Shown here: positions 1-5,184 of the stretch, one piece after another
Numbering within the stretch: the stretch's first letter is position 1
Layout: each line of letters begins with the position of its first letter
From: CAYMLQ01 sp964390795
GTDB taxonomy: Bacteria > Verrucomicrobiota > Kiritimatiellia > RFP12 > UBA1067
Reading direction: 5' to 3'
Length of the DNA: 8,409 nt
NCBI GenBank assembly: GCA_964390795.1
Contig: CAYMLQ010000266.1
Coordinates: 1 to 8,409 of the forward strand
Position numbers and translations under genes: made by a program
The notes under the pieces: model-generated
The model's input: the letters and a program-made list of their open reading frames with translations, nothing else
What the model was told of the DNA's origin: nothing
Databases searched by the model: none

Positions 1-100
1 GGGAACTGGGGTCTCTTTGGGCATCCTAGCTGCACCTGATCGCAGATGCGCCCCAGCGCGGATAGGTCACGTTTTTATGCTTTCCCGACGCCCGCGCACA

Positions 101-106
101 TGTTAT
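101..106 (+). promoter_or_regulatory. weak -10-like hexamer just upstream of first acyltransferase
   Basis: TGTTAT matches 4 of 6 bases of the sigma-70 -10 consensus and ends 9 nt before the ATG at 116. No convincing -35 box sits 16-18 bp upstream, and there is no Shine-Dalgarno sequence before this ATG. If the hexamer is used, the mRNA would be nearly leaderless. The rest of 1-115 shows no gene or clear signal. Weak evidence: short A/T-rich hexamers occur by chance. Confidence 0.2.
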
Positions 107-115
107 TTTTGACGC

Positions 116-1111
116 ATGTCCAAAAAGGTGAAAAGCGTCTATCGCCGCGCCCGCCGGCCGGTCGAATGGCTGCTGGTCTGGCTCGGCCTGACCCTCATAC
201 CGCCGTTGAAGCTTGCCGGGGTTTTAAAGCTCTCGCATTTCGTTGCAGACGCCGCCTATCTGTTCGATCATCGCGGCAAGGCGATCGCACGGGCAAACCT
301 TCGGCTGATGTTTGGCACGCGCATGACCCCCTGCCGCGAGCGTGCCATCATACGCGCCGCCTACCGCAGTATGGCCCGCGTGCTCGTGAACATCCCATGG
401 ATGTCGCATGACACCCGCGCCCGCATCACCGACCAGGTCGCCTTCGCCCCCGGCGTGCTAGAGACCATCCGGGCGAACGCGCCCTCCGTGATGGTCAGCG
501 CCCATTTCGGCAACTGGGAGATCCTCTCCCAAGCCTGCGTCGCGCACGGCATCCCCGTCATATCGGTCGCCAAAGAGATCGGCTCCCCCGAGATGACGGC
601 CCGCCTGGCCCGGCTGCGCTCCACCATCGGCCAGGAGATCGTCCCCTCCGAGGGCGCGCTCCGCCCGCTGTGGCGAGCCCTCAAAGCCGGCAAGTGCGTC
701 GGGCTGCTCGTCGACCAGCACACGCATGACTGGGAAGGCGGCGCCTGGGTCACCCTCTTCGGCCTCTCCGCAGGCATCTCGCTGGCCCCCGCCGCCCTCG
801 CCCGCAGATGCGGCGTTCCGATCGTGTTCGTCTGGTCGCGCACCCTCAAGGACGGGCGCTACCGCATCGAGCACGGCCAGGTCTTCCCCCCTGATCCCGC
901 CATCGACGACACCGAGCGCATCCAGCAACTGGCCACGGCCTTCGAGCGCGTCATCCGGCGCCACCCCTCGCTCTGGTGCCTCAACTACCGCCGCTGGCGC
1001 TACATCCTTCCCGGCGACGACCCCGCACGCTATCCCTTCTACGCCCGCCGCTTCAGGCGCGCCGCCGCGACTCCCCCGCCTTCTTCGCCACCGGCAACAA
1101 CGGCGCGGTAA
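116..1111 (+). CDS. LpxL/HtrB-type lipid A lysophospholipid acyltransferase (copy 1)
   Basis: A 331-residue member of the bacterial lipid A biosynthesis acyltransferase family, which transfers a fatty acyl chain to a lipid A precursor or other lysophospholipid at the inner membrane. A basic N-terminus (residues 1-15) precedes a hydrophobic stretch (about 18-48). The catalytic HX4E motif is H130-F-G-N-W-E134. A GLLVDQH block (about 196-202), GVPIVFVW (233-240) and the C-terminal WCLNYRRWRYI (287-297) match the conserved family blocks. Total length is close to the ~300-residue family norm. The ATG has no Shine-Dalgarno sequence, but this start aligns residue by residue with the paralogue at 1418. 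Homology to that paralogue stops at about residue 312; the last ~19 residues, rich in Pro, Ala and Thr, lie over the antisense strand of a methyltransferase remnant and look acquired. The exact acyl donor and acceptor cannot be told from sequence. Confidence 0.9.
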   Translation: MSKKVKSVYRRARRPVEWLLVWLGLTLIPPLKLAGVLKLSHFVADAAYLFDHRGKAIARANLRLMFGTRMTPCRERAIIRAAYRSMARVLVNIPWMSHDTRARITDQVAFAPGVLETIRANAPSVMVSAHFGNWEILSQACVAHGIPVISVAKEIGSPEMTARLARLRSTIGQEIVPSEGALRPLWRALKAGKCVGLLVDQHTHDWEGGAWVTLFGLSAGISLAPAALARRCGVPIVFVWSRTLKDGRYRIEHGQVFPPDPAIDDTERIQQLATAFERVIRRHPSLWCLNYRRWRYILPGDDPARYPFYARRFRRAAATPPPSSPPATTAR

Positions 1112-1352
1112 AGCGCTCATACAACGCGAAGAGAAATTCGGACTTGCGCAGCGGCAGGCGCACGAAGTACTGGCCAAACACCTCGGAAAGGCGCACGTTC
1201 ATCTGGTGGTCCATAAGCCACATCACCACATCGGCGATGCGGGCGGACCACTCCTGGATCTCGATGCCGGTGTAGGCGCCCACGTCCACCTTCGACAGCG
1301 CCTGAACGTTCAGCGCCTGCTGCACCTCTTTGCCGAGAAGCGCCTTGAGTTC
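1053..1352 (-). pseudogene. remnant of MmeI-like (type IIL) DNA methyltransferase/restriction enzyme
   Basis: The open minus-strand frame ending in TGA at 1053-1055 encodes a piece resembling the class I SAM-dependent DNA methyltransferases of the MmeI family. The recognisable part is at 1140-1346: YTGIEIQEWSARIADVVMWL (cf. the FYGIEIEEFPARIAEVALWL-type family motif), then MDHQMN, and FGQYFVRLPLRKS. From 1139 to 1053 it continues as EFLFALYERFTAPLLPVAKK plus a basic tail, which resembles the extreme C-terminus of these proteins. The family is usually around 900 residues or more. Here the nuclease region, SAM-binding motif, catalytic NPPF/Y motif and target-recognition domain are all missing. 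The frame stays open on the minus strand up to about 1514, but upstream of 1352 it overlaps the next gene and shows no family similarity or good start. I read it as an inactive leftover with an in-frame internal deletion. Family assignment is from memory of motifs, not a search. Confidence 0.72.
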
Positions 1353-1380
1353 TCCACGGTTTTGCTCTCCACGGTTTTGC
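1351..1380. repeat. perfect 15-bp tandem repeat, two copies
   Basis: Two exact copies of TCTCCACGGTTTTGC lie head to tail at 1351-1365 and 1366-1380. On the minus strand they extend the methyltransferase-remnant frame with a repeated EQNRG-like segment, because the unit is a multiple of three. They mark the edge where similarity to the methyltransferase family begins, so they may record slippage or a repaired junction. Confidence 0.85.
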
Positions 1381-1401
1381 TTTCCTCTTTCAAAGCCGTC
1401 T

Positions 1402-1407
1402 GATAAT
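1402..1407 (+). promoter_or_regulatory. -10-like hexamer just upstream of second acyltransferase
   Basis: GATAAT matches 5 of 6 bases of the -10 consensus and ends 10 nt before the ATG at 1418. The upstream -35 is poor: TTGCTT at 1377-1382 would give a 19-bp spacer. As with the first acyltransferase gene there is no Shine-Dalgarno sequence before the ATG, so a near-leaderless transcript is possible. Weak evidence. Confidence 0.28.
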
Positions 1408-1417
1408 CTCTTATTTA

Positions 1418-2380
1418 ATGACAAAACGAACCAAGGTCTTCTACCGTAGTTTGCGCAGGCCCTTGGAGTGGTTCGGCATCCGGCTGGCACAGGCTCTGCT
1501 CCCACGCTTGCCACTTCCGTGCATTCTGCGCCTCGCCGATTTCTTGGCTGTGCTGGGGTATCTGTTTGACCGCCGCGGCAAGACGATCGCCCGCGCCAAC
1601 CTACGCTTGATGTTCGGCCCGCGCATGACGCCAGCCCGCGAGCGCCCCATTATCCGCCGCATGTACCGCACCATGACGCGCACGCTCCTGAATTACTTCT
1701 GGCTGCTGCGCGACACGCGCGACCGCATCCTCGCGCAAGTCTCCTTCGCCCCCGGTGCGCTCGACACGATCAAGGGGCTCCAGCCCGCCGTGATGCTGAG
1801 CGCCCACCTGGGCAACTGGGAACTCGTGGCCCAAGGCGGCGTGGCGCACGGCATTCCCATCATGTGCGTCGCCAAGCAGATCGGCTCCCCGGAAATGACC
1901 GAACTCCTGACCCGCCAGCGCGCCGCGATCGGCCAGGAGATCATCCCCATGGAGGGCGCCGTCCGCCCGCTTATCCGCACCCTGAAGAGCGGCAAATGCG
2001 TCGGCCTGCTGGTGGACCAGCACATGGCGGTCGCTGCGGGCGGCACGTGGTGTACGTTCTTCGGAGTGCCTGTCTGCGTGTCCATGACCCCCGCCACGCT
2101 TTCGCGAAAACTCGGGGTGCCGATCATCTTCGTCTGGGCGCGGCCGCTCAAAAGGGCGCGCTACCGCATCGAGTGCAGCGACATCTTTATGCCCGACCCG
2201 GCCGTCCCCGATGCCGTGCGCACGCAGCAGCTGTCCGACGCCATCGCGCGCGTCATCCGCCGGAACCCGTCCTACTGGTGCCTCAACTACCGCCGTTGGC
2301 GCTATATCCAGCCCGGCGGTGCCCCCGAACGGCACCCCTTCTACGCGCGGCGGATGAGCGTTGCGAAGACGGAAGATTAG
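1418..2380 (+). CDS. LpxL/HtrB-type lipid A lysophospholipid acyltransferase (copy 2)
   Basis: A 320-residue paralogue of the preceding acyltransferase, alignable without gaps over residues 1-312 at about 60% identity (187 of 310 by hand count). It keeps HX4E (H130-L-G-N-W-E134), AKQIGSPEM (152-160), GKCVGLLVDQH (192-202), GVPIIFVW (233-240) and the C-terminal WCLNYRRWRYI (287-297). The N-terminal basic patch and hydrophobic region (about 18-50) suggest attachment to the inner membrane, where the family acylates lipid A precursors. The least conserved functional-looking region is the loop after DQH (203-210), MAVAAGGT here against THDWEGGA in copy 1, which might reflect different acyl or acceptor preference. 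The C-terminus ends normally in MSVAKTED. The ATG lacks a Shine-Dalgarno sequence but matches copy 1's start. The stop codon lies in the outer edge of the downstream palindrome. The 300-bp separation from copy 1 is filled mainly by the methyltransferase remnant. Confidence 0.9.
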   Translation: MTKRTKVFYRSLRRPLEWFGIRLAQALLPRLPLPCILRLADFLAVLGYLFDRRGKTIARANLRLMFGPRMTPARERPIIRRMYRTMTRTLLNYFWLLRDTRDRILAQVSFAPGALDTIKGLQPAVMLSAHLGNWELVAQGGVAHGIPIMCVAKQIGSPEMTELLTRQRAAIGQEIIPMEGAVRPLIRTLKSGKCVGLLVDQHMAVAAGGTWCTFFGVPVCVSMTPATLSRKLGVPIIFVWARPLKRARYRIECSDIFMPDPAVPDAVRTQQLSDAIARVIRRNPSYWCLNYRRWRYIQPGGAPERHPFYARRMSVAKTED

Positions 2381-2507
2381 TAGTCTGTACAACCACAAAA
2401 TTCGGTATTTTTGCCAGGATTACATGATTTACAAGATTGAATTCAATGGCTATTAATGATGTGAATCCTGTAATCATGGCCGAAATTTCATGTTGTACTG
2501 TGTACTA
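2378..2507. repeat. ~130-bp imperfect palindrome between convergent genes
   Basis: The two halves are inverted copies that can be paired by eye in three blocks. 2378-2393 pairs with 2492-2507 (11 of 16, including a GTACAAC/GTTGTAC core). 2394-2405 pairs with 2480-2491 (8 of 12). 2414-2438 pairs with 2455-2479 (20 of 25). An 8-nt insertion (TATTTTTG, 2406-2413) sits in the left arm only. The tip holds a perfect 12-bp palindrome, ATTGAATTCAAT (2436-2447). The stretch is A/T-richer than the genes on either side. It could act as a two-way transcription terminator, or be one copy of a dispersed repeat; the GGATTACA-like words recall palindromic repeats I know from other environmental bacteria. It encodes nothing recognisable. 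Confidence 0.7.
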
Positions 2508-2539
2508 GCGCGGTCTCGTGAACCCGCTGAAGGCCGCGC
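2508..2539. terminator. GC-rich hairpin 3' of the PATR gene pair
   Basis: GCGCGGTCT (2508-2516) can pair with AGGCCGCGC (2531-2539): eight Watson-Crick pairs and one G-U pair in a plus-strand transcript, with a 14-nt loop. In the minus-strand transcript one pair becomes a mismatch. It lies a few bases past the stop of the minus-strand gene that ends at 2545. No run of U follows on either strand, so it is not a textbook intrinsic terminator. It may protect the 3' end or act with the adjoining palindrome. Confidence 0.4.
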
Positions 2540-2544
2540 ACGCC

Positions 2545-5121
2545 CTACTGCATCTGGATCAGCGTGCCGGTCGCGGCCTTGATTTGCACGCGTTTGTTGT
2601 CCCAATCGTAATACACATACCATGGCCCCGGCAGGATGTCCGCGCCGAACGGACTGAGCAGCGAGCCGCCCCAGGAGGCGACCGTGTAGCTGCGGGCCTT
2701 GTCCAACTGCTCCGGATTCGCGACGCCCACCGACAGCCCCTCCAGCGACAGGTCGCCCGTGACCTCAAGCCGCCCGCAAGAGCCGTCCGCTGACACGCCG
2801 AACGCCAGCACGCTGTTCGTCGACAGGGCATAGTTTGCGGTCGGCGTCAACGTGCCGGCCATCACCCGCGTGGCGCCGCTGTAGGTGTTTGTGCCGGAGA
2901 GCGTCAGCACCCCCGAGCCTGTCTTGTTCAGCCCGCCCGCGCCCGTCAGATTTCCAGAAAGCGTAATGGCCCAGTTCGTCGTGTCAAACGTGATGGCGCT
3001 CGCGCCAGTTCCGTAAAGGGTCGCCTTGAGATCCGAAGAGATGTTCGTCACAGCCCGGATCACGCCGCCCGCCCCGCCGAACTCGACCAGGTAAGGCCCT
3101 GTCGGATCCACCGTGATACCGTTGGAGAGCGCCAGGGTCGAGCCGGTCAGCGACCCGAGGTTCATTACGCCGCCCGAGACGGTCAGCCTCCCGTAGCCGC
3201 CTGTGCTCCAGCGCTCGTTCAGCATCACGCGCTTCGCGAACACCTCGCCGCCCGTCTGCTTAAACCACCCAGTCCCGTCCGTCGCGCACCCGAGATCGTA
3301 ATCTTTTCCGACGATCAGCGTTCCGCCCATCATGTTGTAGACGCTGTACGCCAGCGAATAGTGTCCGAGCCGGATGCCGTTCTCCTCCGCCGCCGTACCG
3401 GTCGTCTGCACGAGTCCGCCGACCTGATTCAGAATGCCCGTCACACCGCCGCTCACGGGGTTCGTCGCGTTACCGAAGGTGATCGCCTGCGCGTAGAGCG
3501 CACATCCCTCCTGCACGTTGATCAGGGCAGCCACATGGTTCGTCGGATACGGGTACGCTGGAAGAAAATTCACGTTGAGCAGATCGGCGACCTGCATTTC
3601 CCCAGTGCAACGGAAGACCGCGCCGTTCGTCAGGGTCAGCGAGCCCCTCGCAATCCTGAACTGACCGTTCGATGACACGCTGCCGCTGATGGCCATATCG
3701 CCGTTAAAGCGCAGGTAGGTGACGCCCATGCCGAAGAACGCGTTGGACACGACAAAAGAGCCGCCCCGCTCAATATACAGGTTGTTGTTGTTCACCACGC
3801 TGCCCGCCGTCGAGAGCAAGCCGGTACAGAGGTACAAGCTTCCGTTGTTGACGATATTCCCCTGAGAAATCCGGCTGGAATACCCATACAGGTTGCCGCC
3901 GTTGGTCACTGTTCCTGAGCCCAGCACGCCGGAGTAAAGGTTCGTCTTTCCGACGTACAGGGGGCACCCTCCGTTAACCGTCGTGGGGCCCGTGTAGCTG
4001 TTCGTGTTGCCCGTGAAGTAACACCATCCCGCGCTGGTCTGGGTGAACCCGCCGGGACCGTCCACGTAGCCGGAGATCTCCACACCGTTCGTGATCGAAC
4101 TGGAGGTGAAGTTCACGTTGCTATTCACGGTCAAATACCCCGACAGGGTGAAGAGCTGCATGTTGGGGTTGCCCTGCGCAAGCGCGCCGCCGTTGAAGGT
4201 GATACGCTCGGGGATCGTCATCGTGTTCCAGGCGTTCAGCGTGCCGCCGTTGACGATCGTATCGCCCGGCGAGCTTCCGCCGAGCGCACGGTTGTCGTCG
4301 AGCAGCGTGTACAGTCCCTGATTAACCACGACGGTTGCATTGGTCAGATTCCTAACGCACAGCTGGTGGTTGCCCGTCTTTGTAAAGGTCTTGCCGTTGC
4401 CCGTCACAACCGCGAAGTCCATGCGGTAGGGCCCGCCGACCGTGGCGTTGTCCTGCAGGATGATTTCGGTAATATTCTTGTTCACCATATCGGCCAGCGT
4501 ATTCACCAGCGCACCCTTGCCGTCCACGCCCGAGCCCGAAATGGTGAATTTCTCGGCTGTGCCGCTGTTGACGTAGCAACCGTTGAAGTCGAGCGTCGCG
4601 CCTGCGGCGACCACCGTGTCGTTGGTGCCGCCGCCTGTCTGGCCAAGCGCCATCAGGTTGCCGCGCGCCAGGCGCAGAATCCCCGCACTCACGGTCGTCG
4701 TCCCGTAGTAGGCATTGTTGGTCGTCAGGTTCAGCACGCCGTTGCCAGCCTTGGTGAGTCCCCCGCTGCCGCCAAGCACCTCGCTGACCGTACCCGTCTG
4801 CGCGGCATTCGCCACCGAAAAGACGCTCGGCAGGCCCGCGACCGTCAGCGTGCCGTTGTTGTCCGCGTCAGCGACCACGTAGCCGTTGGTTTGAAAGGTG
4901 ATGTTCGCGACGCTGACCGCGCCGGACACGTCGACCGTCTCGCCGCCTCCCGCAAAGACAGCGCTGTTGCCGTTCACCCACGCCGTGTCGACGTCCCAGT
5001 TCAGGTCACTGAGGTTCCAGAGACCGCTCGGGCCTCCGTCGTTCCAGACCTGCTCGCCAGCCCGAACCGTAACCGCAACCGCAAATACCGCAACCCATAT
5101 GCCAGCCTGTCTTGCCTTCAT
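2545..5121 (-). CDS. secreted autotransporter-associated beta-strand repeat (PATR) protein, 858 aa
   Basis: Residues 1-21 form a signal peptide: basic start, hydrophobic core VAVFAVAVTV, likely cleavage after VRA. The mature N-terminus (EQVWNDGG..LW..NW....WVNGNSAVF, about 23-56) and FQTNGYVVAD (76-85) are typical of PATR proteins of PVC bacteria. Three PATR units are visible at about 117-151 (GGSGGLTKAGNGVLNLT), 355-391 and 728-760 (GAGGLNKTGSGVLTLSGTN). Between them are short VNNG/VTNGG beta-helix-like repeats (about 402-450) and a conserved block at 545-695 (TGILNQVGG, IRLGHY, NMMGGTLIV, YDLGCATDG, TGGEVFAKRVMLNER, GGAGGVIRAVTNI). It ends WYVYYDWDNKRV...ATGTLIQMQ. There is no beta-barrel, PEP-CTERM or other anchor, so location beyond the periplasm is unknown. 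Composition suggests a beta-solenoid with an adhesive or structural role; this is inference. It lies 63 bp after its larger paralogue on the same strand and is probably co-transcribed. Confidence 0.88.
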   Translation of the reverse strand: MKARQAGIWVAVFAVAVTVRAGEQVWNDGGPSGLWNLSDLNWDVDTAWVNGNSAVFAGGGETVDVSGAVSVANITFQTNGYVVADADNNGTLTVAGLPSVFSVANAAQTGTVSEVLGGSGGLTKAGNGVLNLTTNNAYYGTTTVSAGILRLARGNLMALGQTGGGTNDTVVAAGATLDFNGCYVNSGTAEKFTISGSGVDGKGALVNTLADMVNKNITEIILQDNATVGGPYRMDFAVVTGNGKTFTKTGNHQLCVRNLTNATVVVNQGLYTLLDDNRALGGSSPGDTIVNGGTLNAWNTMTIPERITFNGGALAQGNPNMQLFTLSGYLTVNSNVNFTSSSITNGVEISGYVDGPGGFTQTSAGWCYFTGNTNSYTGPTTVNGGCPLYVGKTNLYSGVLGSGTVTNGGNLYGYSSRISQGNIVNNGSLYLCTGLLSTAGSVVNNNNLYIERGGSFVVSNAFFGMGVTYLRFNGDMAISGSVSSNGQFRIARGSLTLTNGAVFRCTGEMQVADLLNVNFLPAYPYPTNHVAALINVQEGCALYAQAITFGNATNPVSGGVTGILNQVGGLVQTTGTAAEENGIRLGHYSLAYSVYNMMGGTLIVGKDYDLGCATDGTGWFKQTGGEVFAKRVMLNERWSTGGYGRLTVSGGVMNLGSLTGSTLALSNGITVDPTGPYLVEFGGAGGVIRAVTNISSDLKATLYGTGASAITFDTTNWAITLSGNLTGAGGLNKTGSGVLTLSGTNTYSGATRVMAGTLTPTANYALSTNSVLAFGVSADGSCGRLEVTGDLSLEGLSVGVANPEQLDKARSYTVASWGGSLLSPFGADILPGPWYVYYDWDNKRVQIKAATGTLIQMQ

Positions 5122-5126
5122 CCTCG

Positions 5127-5132
5127 CCTCCC
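5127..5132 (-). promoter_or_regulatory. ribosome binding site of the 858-aa PATR gene
   Basis: On the minus strand GGGAGG lies 5 nt before the ATG at 5121, within the purine-rich GGAAAGGGAGGCGAGG. This fixes the start just before a good signal peptide. No promoter is obvious in the 63 bp between the two PATR genes, which fits translation from a shared transcript. Confidence 0.7.
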
Positions 5133-5184
5133 TTTCCGTGACACAACCCGCTTCCTGAACTCTGAACCCCGACGCCTGTCCCCT

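Noticed and set aside
458..1177. Open frames on the minus strand opposite acyltransferase copy 1, and similarly 1601-2398 opposite copy 2
   Set aside because: Both are low-complexity Gly/Ala/Arg-rich translations in the antisense frame of clearly recognised genes, with no motif or start signal.
726..1403. Plus-strand open frame overlapping the 3' half of acyltransferase copy 1 and the remnant
   Set aside because: Ser/Pro/Arg-rich out-of-frame translation; its apparent extension past 1111 is only the antisense of the methyltransferase remnant.
2545..2850. Autotransporter (type V) beta-barrel or PEP-CTERM anchor at the end of the PATR proteins
   Set aside because: The C-termini are short, end in a charged or polar tail (IQMQ/IQMR) and show no hydrophobic segment, no terminal aromatic residue and no PEP motif.
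3781..3792. (GTT)4 microsatellite as a phase-variation tract
   Set aside because: Only four triplets, encoding an Asn run; length changes would keep the frame, so switching is unlikely.
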